From Cellulomonas dongxiuzhuiae (lineage in GTDB: Bacteria > Actinomycetota > Actinomycetes > Actinomycetales > Cellulomonadaceae), in the NCBI RefSeq assembly GCF_018623035.1, contig NZ_CP076023.1, positions 1,364,001 through 1,428,000 on the forward strand: DNA of 64,000 bases, read 5' to 3'. Below are positions 8,099 through 15,346 of this stretch, in pieces. The notes beneath the pieces were generated by a model, which ran no database searches, had not been told where the DNA came from, and saw only the letters and a program-made list of their open reading frames with translations. Numbering within the stretch: the first letter of the stretch is position 1; the number at the start of each line of letters is the position of its first letter. The position numbers and the translations under genes were made by a program.

Positions 8099-9628
8099 GT
8101 GGACAGGTGCATGCGGGTCCGGATCGGCGCGGCGGTCGCCGCGCTCGCGATGACGTTGGCCGGGGCGTCAGTGGCGCACGCCGTGGGTGGCGCCGTGCCG
8201 GAGGGTACGGTCGCGGCTGCGACGGTGAAGCTCGACATCGCGGGTGACCCTGGCACCGCGCCCGGTCAGACGCGTGAGCGGTCCTGCTCCGGTGCGTTGC
8301 TCGGGGCGTCGTGGGTGATCAGCGCCGCGTCGTGCTTCACCGGGCCGCAGGGTGACGCGGTGAGTGCTGGTGCTCCTGCGTGGCCCACCACTGCGACGGT
8401 GGGGCGGGTCGACCTGAACGGGACGGCCGGCCACGTGGTGCGGGTCGACCGGCTGGTGCCGCACGAGGAGCGTGATGTCGTACTGGTACACCTGGCCTCG
8501 CCGGTCACCGGCGTGCCCGCCGTCACCGTGGCCTCGACACCGCCCGCGGTCGGGGACGAGGTCACGGTCAGCGGCTTCGGGCGGACCACCGACCGGGTGG
8601 TGCCGGACACCGCGCACGCTGCGGCGTACACCGTCGGGGCGATCGGGGACGGCACCCTGGACATCCAGGCCGCGCAGGAGGGCGCCACGATCTGCAAGGG
8701 CGACGCTGGTGGACCCGCGCTGCGCGCCACGGCGACGGGTGTGGAGCTGGTCGCGATCCACCACACCGCCTACCAGGGCGGGTGCCTCGGGGCCACGAGC
8801 ACGCGGCAGGACGCCACCGAGACCCGCGTCGACGACGTGCGTCTCTGGATCGCCGGGCACGTCTCGCCCCCGCCGTCGCCGAGCATCCTCGTCAAGCACA
8901 TCTACACCGTGAATGGTGGCCAGGTGCACGAGGCGGCGTCGAACAACGGCTGGAAGAGCCTGAATGCCGGGATCTCGACGTCGGGGGCCGTGGCGGTGAT
9001 GGCGATGGACGGCGTGAAGTACGTGTACACGGTCAACGGTGGTCAGGTGTACGAGGCGGCGTCGAACAACGGCTGGAAGAGCCTGAATACCGGGATCTCG
9101 ACGTCGGGGGCCGTGGCGGTGATGGCGATGGACGGCGTGAAGTACGTGTACACGGTCAACGGTGGCCAGGTGTACGAGGCGGCGTCGAACAACGGCTGGA
9201 AGAGCCTGAACACCGGGATCTCGACGTCGGGGGGTGTCGCGGTGATGGCGATGGACGGCGTGAAGTACGTGTACACGGTCAACGGTGGCCAGGTGTACGA
9301 GGCGGCGTCGAACAACGGCTGGAAGAGCCTGAACACCGGGATCTCGACGTCGGGGGCTGTCGCGGTGATGGCGATGGACGGCGTGAAGCACGTGTACACG
9401 GTCAACGGTGGCCAGGTGCACGAGGCGGCGTCGAACAACGGCTGGAAGAGCCTGAACACCGGGATCTCGACGTCGGGGCCCGTGGCCGTGTTGTCGTCCC
9501 GTGGCGTCAAGTACGTCTACACGGTCAACGGAGGACAGGTGCACGAGGCGGCGTCGAACAACGGCTGGAAGAACATCAGCTCGCTGGTCGCGACGTCCGG
9601 GCCGCTGGCCGTCCTTGGTCTGCAGTAG
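8099..9628 (+). CDS. Trypsin-fold pseudoprotease 2 with six-blade repeat domain
   Basis: 509 residues: a signal peptide (cleavage near AHA-VGG at about 28), an S1-fold domain (about 29-258), a short Pro linker (PPPSPS) and six 41-residue repeats to the C-terminus. As in its neighbours, catalytic His is replaced by Ser78 (SAASC) and catalytic Ser by Ala203 (GDAGGP), with Asp126 kept, so it is a predicted pseudoenzyme. GTG at 8099 has GGAGG 8 bases upstream; ATG at 8111 would be too far from that site. The 3' part of its S1 domain is almost identical in DNA to the next gene (8742-8842 against 10437-10537), pointing to recent duplication or gene conversion. Confidence 0.9.
   Translation: MDRCMRVRIGAAVAALAMTLAGASVAHAVGGAVPEGTVAAATVKLDIAGDPGTAPGQTRERSCSGALLGASWVISAASCFTGPQGDAVSAGAPAWPTTATVGRVDLNGTAGHVVRVDRLVPHEERDVVLVHLASPVTGVPAVTVASTPPAVGDEVTVSGFGRTTDRVVPDTAHAAAYTVGAIGDGTLDIQAAQEGATICKGDAGGPALRATATGVELVAIHHTAYQGGCLGATSTRQDATETRVDDVRLWIAGHVSPPPSPSILVKHIYTVNGGQVHEAASNNGWKSLNAGISTSGAVAVMAMDGVKYVYTVNGGQVYEAASNNGWKSLNTGISTSGAVAVMAMDGVKYVYTVNGGQVYEAASNNGWKSLNTGISTSGGVAVMAMDGVKYVYTVNGGQVYEAASNNGWKSLNTGISTSGAVAVMAMDGVKHVYTVNGGQVHEAASNNGWKSLNTGISTSGPVAVLSSRGVKYVYTVNGGQVHEAASNNGWKNISSLVATSGPLAVLGLQ
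8894..9625 (+). repeat. Six near-identical 123-bp tandem repeats (six-bladed propeller candidate)
   Basis: Units start at 8894, 9017, 9140, 9263, 9386 and 9509; each encodes 41 residues built on YTVNGGQVHEAASNNGW, KSLNTGISTSG and VAVMAMDGVK. Copies 1-5 differ by a handful of bases; copy 6 is diverged and ends the protein two residues short. Six short beta-rich units with conserved GG and NNGW turns fit one blade each of a tectonin/tachylectin-like beta-propeller lectin, which is inference. DNA identity this high allows copy-number change by slippage or recombination. Confidence 0.9.
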
Positions 9629-9789
9629 GTCGAGCGGCCGGCGTCTCGAACAGGCGTCGGGACCGCTGGAAGGCGCGGGTCGCACGGCGCGCGCTTCGAG
9701 TGTGCCGAGATCCCCGCATGAGTGATGGGTCGAGATGCACGTGAGCGTGTCGGACGAGGCAGCGGGTCGGGACAGGGAGAACGGTGCAC

Positions 9790-11208
9790 ATGCGCAAGTC
9801 ATGGACGGCGCGAGTCGCAGCGGTCGCCGCCGTGGCGGCGCTGGCGGGTGCGGGAGTGCCGGTCGCTCACGCGGTCGAAGGCATCCTCCCGACGGGTGCG
9901 GCGGCTGCGGTGACAGTGAAGCTGGACATCGCGGGTGACCCCGCTGCGGTACCGGCGCCCGGCAAGCCGCGCGAGAAGTCGTGCTCGGGTGCTCTGCTGA
10001 GCGCGTCGTGGGTCATCAGTGCGGCGTCGTGCTTCGCCGAGACCCCGGGTGCGGCGGTGAGCGCGGGTGCTCCGAAGTGGGTGACGACTGCGACGGTCGG
10101 GCGGGCGGATCTCACCGGCACGTCCGGCCACGTGGTGCAGGTGGACCGGTTGGTACCGCACCCGGATCGGGACGTGGTGCTGGTGCACCTGGCTGCGCCG
10201 GTGCGTGACGTGGCCGCGGCGAAGGTGGCGAGCGCGGCCCCGCAGGTCGGTGAGGAGCTGGCGGTCGCCGGGTTCGGGCGTACGGCGGACCGGGTCGTTC
10301 CTGACACGGCGCACGTGGCGACGTTCACGGTGGGTTCGGTCGCCGTCGGGACGATCGACATCGAGGCGGATCAGGCCGGTGCCACGATCTGCAAGGGCGA
10401 TGCGGGCGGGCCGGCTCTGCGCACGACGTCGACGGGTGTGGAGCTGGTCGCGATCCACCACACCGCCTACCAGGGCGGGTGCCTCGGTGCCACGAGCACA
10501 CGCCAGGACGCCACCGAGACCCGCGTCGACGACCTGCGGGACTGGGTCGACCGGTCGACGGCACCCAAGCCCGGACAGGCGGAGTTCAACGACGCGTACG
10601 TGGCGTCCGTGTACCGCCACGTCCTGGGCAGGGAGGCAGGCGCCTCGGAGATCGCCGTGTGGACGTCCGCCATCGGGAGCGGGGCGTCGCTCCAGATGGT
10701 CGCGGAGGGGGTCACCGGCTCGGCGGAGTGGCGCAACCGATTCGTCGACGAGCAGTACCGCCTGCTGCTCGGCCGTCCGGCGGACGCGGCGGGGCTCGCC
10801 ACCTGGGGCGGGGTTCTCGACCAGGGCAAGGGCACGTTCGCGGTCACCCAGGGCATCGTCGGCTCGGCCGAGTACTTCGCGCGCGCCGGATCGGACGACG
10901 CAGGCCTGGTCAAGGCGCTCTACCGGGACCTCCTGGGGCGCGAAGCGGGTGCAGGCGAGGTCAGCGCCTGGTCGGCGACCGTCGCGACCTACGGGCGCGA
11001 CGCTCTGCTCAGCGGGATCGTGAACTCCCCGGAGCATCAGAACCGCGTCGTCGACCAGCGCTACCGGCAGATGCTGGGCCGCCCTGTCGACCCTGCAGGT
11101 CTCACCACCTCGGTCGACGCACTGTCGCGCGGCGGCACGGTCCAGCAGCTCCTGGCCCGGTTGGCCGGCAGCGGCGAGTACACGGACGGACGGGTCAGGG
11201 CGCTGTGA
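9790..11208 (+). CDS. Trypsin-fold pseudoprotease 3 with DUF4214 repeats
   Basis: 472 residues: a signal peptide (cleavage near AHA-VEG), an S1-fold domain (about 29-258) and a helical C-terminal region (about 265-472). The latter has DUF4214-type repeats such as VYRHVLGREAG, YRLLLGRPADAAGL, LYRDLLGREAG and YRQMLGRPVDPAGL. The catalytic positions carry Ser80 (SAASC) and Ala205 (GDAGGP), Asp128 is retained, so proteolysis is not expected. ATG at 9790 lies about 10 bases after AGGGAG; GTG at 9784 is a less well-spaced alternative. DUF4214 occurs in secreted or surface proteins of many bacteria without a settled function. This is the third member of the tandem family, and each member has a different C-terminal display module. 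Confidence 0.9.
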   Translation: MRKSWTARVAAVAAVAALAGAGVPVAHAVEGILPTGAAAAVTVKLDIAGDPAAVPAPGKPREKSCSGALLSASWVISAASCFAETPGAAVSAGAPKWVTTATVGRADLTGTSGHVVQVDRLVPHPDRDVVLVHLAAPVRDVAAAKVASAAPQVGEELAVAGFGRTADRVVPDTAHVATFTVGSVAVGTIDIEADQAGATICKGDAGGPALRTTSTGVELVAIHHTAYQGGCLGATSTRQDATETRVDDLRDWVDRSTAPKPGQAEFNDAYVASVYRHVLGREAGASEIAVWTSAIGSGASLQMVAEGVTGSAEWRNRFVDEQYRLLLGRPADAAGLATWGGVLDQGKGTFAVTQGIVGSAEYFARAGSDDAGLVKALYRDLLGREAGAGEVSAWSATVATYGRDALLSGIVNSPEHQNRVVDQRYRQMLGRPVDPAGLTTSVDALSRGGTVQQLLARLAGSGEYTDGRVRAL

Positions 11209-11555
11209 GCGGTCAACCGTCGGACGTCGGTCCCGGCGGTTCGGTCGGACGCGGCATGCGGCGTCCGTCGAGGCGAGCGGCGGTGGCGGTGACCACCGCG
11301 TGGTGGCGCGCGCGGCCACAGCCGTCAAGGACATGGCTCCGGTGGCGATCGGCGAGGGGGGCGGTGCCGCTCCAGTTCTCGACGACGCCAGACCCGTGCG
11401 CGCCGACCGGTCGGCGGCCTGCTCCGGCCGCTGTGCGATGCCACCGCCAGGCACTCAGGTTCCGCCAAGGCCGGTTTCAGCACCCACCAACCTGCCCGAG
11501 GTCTCCTGGGAGGCAGGAGGCGCCCGACGGGACGCCGATGGGAAGGAGCAGCGCC
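11209..11555. other. Gap after the pseudoprotease cluster
   Basis: Apart from the possible S1 fragment near 11260-11375 nothing coding is supported in these 347 bases. The reading frame continuing from upstream here is arginine/proline-rich and typical of a shadow frame. The end of the gap holds the ribosome-binding site AAGGAG (11543-11548) of the next gene. Confidence 0.5.
11260..11375 (+). pseudogene. Possible remnant of a fourth pseudoprotease copy
   Basis: In the gap after pseudoprotease 3, a start-like MRRPSRRAAVAV (from ATG 11257) is followed, in another frame, by VVARAATAVKDMAPVAI at about 11300-11350. The latter matches VVLARLATPVKDVAPVAV of pseudoprotease 1 (residues 125-142). Everything else of an S1 domain is missing. 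This looks like a signal-peptide start joined to an internal fragment by deletion. The match is short and found by eye, so confidence is low. Confidence 0.35.
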
Positions 11556-12104
11556 ATGGAGGACAAGAGCGCGACCCGTTCCACGGGTGAGCAGCACATG
11601 CAGCCGCCGGTCGAGGGAACCGCGCAGCCGCAGGCCACGACGCCCGCCGCACCGCCCGCGGAGCAGGCGGCCTTCACCGAGCCCGCGCCGACCACGGGCA
11701 GGCGCCGCAGCATGAGCACGGCGGCGACGGCAGCGATCGCGGCGGGTGCCCTGGTGGGTGGACTGGTGGTCGGGGGCGGTGCCGTGGCGCTGGCCCAGCG
11801 CGGTGACGACGGCCCGGGGGATGCCGGCGGCACGTACCAGCAGGGTCCGCGGGACGACTTCGGGGGTCGTCAGGACGAGGGCCGCGGCGGCCACCAGCAC
11901 GGCGGCGATGACCACGGCCGCCCCGGCGAGCCGCGCGACTGGCCGGGCGAGTCGCAGGACGGCTCGGGTGACCGGTCGCAGGACGGCTCGGGTGACCTGT
12001 CGCAGGACCAGGACGGCGGCACGCCCCGCGAGCGGGCCGAGCGCTCGGACGAGACCCCGACCCCGGGGCCCTCGACCCTGCCGGGCGCGTTCGACGACCT
12101 CTGA
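11556..12104 (+). CDS. Small single-pass membrane protein with acidic Gln/Asp/Gly-rich tail
   Basis: 182 residues. The first 60 are Pro/Gln/Thr-rich and probably disordered, then comes RRRSMSTAATAAIAAGALVG leading into one hydrophobic helix (about 52-74). A hydrophilic tail follows, with repeated SQDGSGD units and many His, Asp and Gly residues. No catalytic motif or known family was recognised. The start was set at ATG 11556, 7 bases after AAGGAG; ATG 11538 is in frame but precedes that site. It sits between the pseudoprotease cluster and ssrA on the same strand. Orientation is probably N-in, with the charged tail outside. Confidence 0.75.
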   Translation: MEDKSATRSTGEQHMQPPVEGTAQPQATTPAAPPAEQAAFTEPAPTTGRRRSMSTAATAAIAAGALVGGLVVGGGAVALAQRGDDGPGDAGGTYQQGPRDDFGGRQDEGRGGHQHGGDDHGRPGEPRDWPGESQDGSGDRSQDGSGDLSQDQDGGTPRERAERSDETPTPGPSTLPGAFDDL

Positions 12105-12120
12105 GCGTCGCGGACGGGGT

Positions 12121-12156
12121 GCACCGGGTCCGGACCACGCGGTGCGGACCCGGTGC
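12121..12156 (+). terminator. Hairpin after the small membrane protein
   Basis: A perfect 12-bp stem (GCACCGGGTCCG, 12121-12132, with its complement at 12145-12156) and a 12-base loop lie 16 bases after the stop at 12104. There is no U-tract, as is common in high-GC actinobacteria. It would separate this gene from ssrA. Confidence 0.6.
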
Positions 12157-12255
12157 GGGAATGCCCGCGACTCCCGAGGGTGTTGTGACGTACGCTGGTC
12201 CATGCCTGCCGCCCCGCCAGGGCGGACAGACGGCTTGACAAGTGCATACACCCAT

Positions 12256-12619
12256 GGGGGTGATCGGTTTCGACGGTGATCGTCGAGCCAGGTGAAGCGG
12301 GTCGAGGATGCACGGTTATCTCGTAAACGCTCCGTGCAACTTATAGGTGCCGATTCCAATCGCACCGACTTCGCCCTCGCCGCCTGAGCGAGCCTCGAAG
12401 TCCGTCGGCCTAGACATGCTCTCGGTCTAGTTCCCGGCGTCATCTAGAGAGCCACTGCTGTCCGTCCTCGTCGGTGGGGCGGGCGGGACTCTCAGCCGAC
12501 TGGGCCCGTCCACGTCTTGTCCGCGTGATCGTGGGGGCCGAGAAAATCTACAGCGGTCTGCACCCGGAGAAGCCCTGGTTCAATGTCATCGGACGCGGGT
12601 TCGATTCCCGCCACCTCCA
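12256..12619 (+). ncRNA. ssrA: tmRNA (ssrA)
   Basis: Transfer-messenger RNA that, with SmpB, rescues stalled ribosomes and tags the nascent chain for proteolysis. The 5' end GGGGGTGATCGGTTTCGACG is the family hallmark. GGGGGTG (12256-12262) pairs with CACCTCC (12612-12618, one G-U), and a T-arm GGGTTCGATTCCC precedes it. The mRNA-like part encodes ADSNRTDFALAA, from GCC 12349 to TGA 12385-12387, close to other actinobacterial tags ending ALAA. CCA is not encoded, so it must be added later. Mature length is about 364 nt before CCA. No smpB lies within the window, although smpB is usually near ssrA in this group. The TTGACA at 12235-12240 is too close to the mature 5' end to be its -35 box. Confidence 0.97.
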
Positions 12620-12664
12620 CGTCGAGGTCTTCGTAGAACGCGAAGGCACTCTTCGTAGCTTGTG

Positions 12665-12697
12665 CTGAGGCCCGTCCCGTCCTGGGGCGGGCCTCAG
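12665..12697 (+). terminator. Terminator of ssrA
   Basis: A 13-bp stem with one G-U pair (CTGAGGCCCGTCC, 12665-12677, with 12685-12697) and a 7-base loop begins 46 bases after the tmRNA 3' end. It is followed by a short T-containing stretch. This fits a factor-independent terminator for ssrA. Confidence 0.75.
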
Positions 12698-12760
12698 TGC
12701 TGTCCATGGCATGCGTGTCGGTGACCCCCGCTAGCCTCCGGCGAGTGCCGTCGGAGGGCC

Positions 12761-13360
12761 GTGTGGCATGCCCGGCAACCGGGAGCTTGCTTCGTTGATC
12801 TTGCTTGCCGGTATGGCTCGGTCTGGCGCATCGTGGTCCTCGGTACCGATGGGAGCGGTCGTGACTACTACGGGCTCCGCCAGGAGGTCTCACCAACCGC
12901 CGACGCTGCAGCCCACCTGGCCGCTTCGGGGCCGAAGCGGCGAGCGGGCGAACACCTGCGGCTGGCCTGGTCCAAGCTCTACGGCCTGCACCCAGATCCG
13001 AGCGGAGCCTACTGGCACGCCGTAAAGGCGATCGAAGCCGCGGGCAAAGGCACGCTCGCTCCAGATGACGACGACGCGACTCTCGGGAAGCTGATGAACA
13101 ACCTCCGTACTGGACGCTCGAAGTTCCGCGTCCGCCTCGACGGCGACGAGCACAACGACTCACGCGACACGATCCACCACCTGATGGGAATGGTGTGGCG
13201 CAGCGAGTTCGACCGTCACGGCACCGATGATCCGGAGGTCCCCCTCGGCGTGGGTGGTGCAGACGCGGAAGCGGCGACCTTCGCAGCCGTCACCTTGGTC
13301 CACTACTTCCAAGCAGGCCACATTTCCCGGTCCGATGCCGCGGAGGCCGCTCGCGACTGA
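12761..13360 (+). CDS. HEPN-like accessory protein, probable 5' frameshift
   Basis: The open frame gives about 199 residues. The well-formed part starts near CRYGSVWRIVV and includes RDYYGLRQE, a helix pair around LHPDPSGAYWHAVKAIEAAG, LGKLMNNLR and SRDTIHHLMG. The latter contains an R-x4-H pattern (Arg135/His140) like the catalytic motif of HEPN RNases. The start is doubtful: the GTG at 12761 lies only 2 bases from the GGAGGG site, while ATG 12768 has ideal 9-base spacing but opens another frame (MPGNRELASLI). A +/-1 change near 12800 would join MPGNRELASLI to the DLACRYGS frame. It lies directly behind ssrA, a known integration hot spot, and its codon use is less GC-biased than its neighbours. 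HEPN assignment is inference. Confidence 0.55.
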   Translation: MWHARQPGACFVDLACRYGSVWRIVVLGTDGSGRDYYGLRQEVSPTADAAAHLAASGPKRRAGEHLRLAWSKLYGLHPDPSGAYWHAVKAIEAAGKGTLAPDDDDATLGKLMNNLRTGRSKFRVRLDGDEHNDSRDTIHHLMGMVWRSEFDRHGTDDPEVPLGVGGADAEAATFAAVTLVHYFQAGHISRSDAAEAARD

Positions 13361-13872
13361 CCCTTGGTCCGGCGGGACTGCTGCACGGAGAGGGGACACG
13401 TGACCTCTGGTGCCGGGAGGCGCCGCTGGAAGGATGTGCACCGAGGCACTCGACCCGTCGCAGCGAGGCGGAGAAGGTCGACTGCCGAGATCGTGCCCGT
13501 CAACCCGCCACGACCCACCCCGCCGGCGCCGACCACGGCGTCCGGCGGGACGGGACAGGGCGAGGACACCCGTGCACGTCACGGACGTGCGGGGCCGGCG
13601 GCGCGGGCCGGTGACGCCATATGCGCCCGCTTCGTCATCCGTCCCCGGCATGTCCACGTGATCGCCCCCGGCGGGATCGAGGAGCTGCTCCCGGTCGACC
13701 GGCACCGTGCCACAGGCTCAGAGGACTGAGCGACTCGCTCCTCGTCGATCCCGTCGAGCCCCTGTGACCGGTGGGATGTCCCTCGCCGTGCGCACCGGGG
13801 TGACGGCTGTCGTCCGCCGGTCGGCTAGGTTCGCCCGGTGCCGACACACCACGCGCGCGGACGTTCCCGCCG
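13361..13872. other. 512-base gap with no supported gene
   Basis: Open frames exist on both strands (for example 13364-13729 plus), but they are low-complexity Arg/Pro/Gly-rich, lack a ribosome-binding site and show no recognisable motif. The stretch separates the HEPN-like accessory gene from the backbone flavoprotein, and could be the worn edge of an insertion. No direct repeat of the ssrA 3' end was seen in it. Confidence 0.5.
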
Positions 13873-15120
13873 ATGAGCACCGCGACCGTCGTCGGCGGCG
13901 GGCCGGCGGGGCTCATCGCCGCCGAGGTGCTGGCACGTACCGGCGTGGACGTCACGGTGCACGACCGCATGCCGTCGGTGGGACGCAAGTTCCTGCTGGC
14001 CGGCCACGGCGGTCTGAACATCACGCACACCGAGGGGCGGGACGCGTTCGCCGAGCGGTACGGCGAGTCGGCGCCCCGGCTGCGGCCGATGCTCGACGTG
14101 TTCGGCCCGGAGGACCTGCGCACATGGTGCGCAGGGCTGGGGGAGCCGACGGTCGTCGGGACGAGCGGGCGGGTCTTTCCACGCTCGTTCCGGGCGACAC
14201 CCCTCATGCGCGCGTGGCTCGCACGCCTGACCGACCTCGGGGTGCGGATCGAGAAGCGGCAGCGGTGGGACGGATGGTCCAGCGACGGTGCGTCGCTGTT
14301 CACCGGCGCTGATGGCACGACTGTCGAGGTCGGTGGTGATGTGACGGTGTTCGCCCTCGGTGGCGCGTCTTGGCCGCGGCTGGGCGCCGACGGCGGCTGG
14401 GCCGGGCCGTTCATGGACCGCGGGATCGCGGTCACGCCGCTGCGAGCGGCCAACGTCGGCGTCCGGGTGGGATGGACGAATGTGCTCGCGCAGCGGTTCG
14501 CCGGCACGCCGCTGAAGAACGTCGCGCTCACCGTCCGCGGGCGCCCGGCACGGGGCCGCGGGGACGCGATGCTCACCCGCACCGGCCTTGAGGGCGGCCC
14601 GGTCTACGCCATCGGCGCCGCGATCCGCGAGGCGCTCGACACGGACGGTCGCTGCGTCGTCGAGATCGACCTGCGGCCGGACCTGACCGTCGCCCAGCTC
14701 GACGAACGGCTCGGGCGCCGCCGCCCCAAGGACTCGGGCTCGTCCTGGCTGCGCCGCACGGTCGGACTGGACCCTGCCGCGATCGGGCTGCTGCGCGAGG
14801 CCGACGCGGGCACCCTGCCGTCTTCCGGGATGGCGGAGCGGATCAAGGCCGTGCCGGTCGTGGTGACGGCCACCATGCCGATCGAGAAGGCGATCTCGAC
14901 CGCGGGCGGCATCGCGTGGTCGCAGGTCGACGAGGCGCTGATGCTGCGCGCCCTGCCGGGCACGTTCGTCGCCGGGGAGATGCTCGACTGGGAAGCGCCG
15001 ACCGGCGGCTACCTGCTGCAGGCGTCGTTCAGCACGGGTGTCGTCGCGGCCCGGGGTGCGCTGGCGCGACTCGGGACGGCGCCGTCGGGACACGGACTCG
15101 GCGGCCCCGCGCACGTCTGA
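13873..15120 (+). CDS. HI0933/YhiN-like FAD-dependent flavoprotein
   Basis: 415 residues with an N-terminal dinucleotide-binding fold, VVGGGPAGLIAAEVLA (residues 6-21), then RKFLLAGHGGLNITH, GRVFPRSFRATPLM, FALGGASWPRLGADGGW and a C-terminal FAD motif ending GTFVAGEMLDWEAPTGGY and LLQASFSTG. This pattern belongs to the HI0933-like family of NAD(P)/FAD-dependent oxidoreductases (the TIGR03862-type branch), whose substrate is unknown. Length is typical. It appears to be a single-gene unit in the cytoplasm. The function beyond flavin binding should not be guessed. Confidence 0.85.
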   Translation: MSTATVVGGGPAGLIAAEVLARTGVDVTVHDRMPSVGRKFLLAGHGGLNITHTEGRDAFAERYGESAPRLRPMLDVFGPEDLRTWCAGLGEPTVVGTSGRVFPRSFRATPLMRAWLARLTDLGVRIEKRQRWDGWSSDGASLFTGADGTTVEVGGDVTVFALGGASWPRLGADGGWAGPFMDRGIAVTPLRAANVGVRVGWTNVLAQRFAGTPLKNVALTVRGRPARGRGDAMLTRTGLEGGPVYAIGAAIREALDTDGRCVVEIDLRPDLTVAQLDERLGRRRPKDSGSSWLRRTVGLDPAAIGLLREADAGTLPSSGMAERIKAVPVVVTATMPIEKAISTAGGIAWSQVDEALMLRALPGTFVAGEMLDWEAPTGGYLLQASFSTGVVAARGALARLGTAPSGHGLGGPAHV

Positions 15121-15346
15121 CGGCGGGCGGCGCCGTCAGGCCGACAGCCCCGGGCGGCGTCGGTCTCCGGGGTGAGCCCGGGCGTCGCCCGTATCCGGCT
15201 CGAACGGCCGCCCACGGCGGTCTACGACATCGTGTACTCCCGGCGCACGTCGACCGCGTCGTGGACCTGCGGTACCTGCATGTGCTAGGCCGCCCGGCGA
15301 CCACCCCGGAGGTGACGGCGTCGCAGGCGTGCGGTGCGCCCGGGCC

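Noticed and set aside
8894-9625. Regular repeats considered as a CRISPR-like array
   Set aside because: The period is 123 bp without variable spacers, and the repeat translates in frame as part of pseudoprotease 2.
12235-12240. TTGACA as -35 box of ssrA
   Set aside because: A -10 box at normal distance would fall inside the mature tmRNA, so the true promoter must lie further upstream; none was convincing.
13364-13729. ORF in the gap before the flavoprotein gene
   Set aside because: Low-complexity Arg/Pro-rich, no ribosome-binding site, no recognisable motif.
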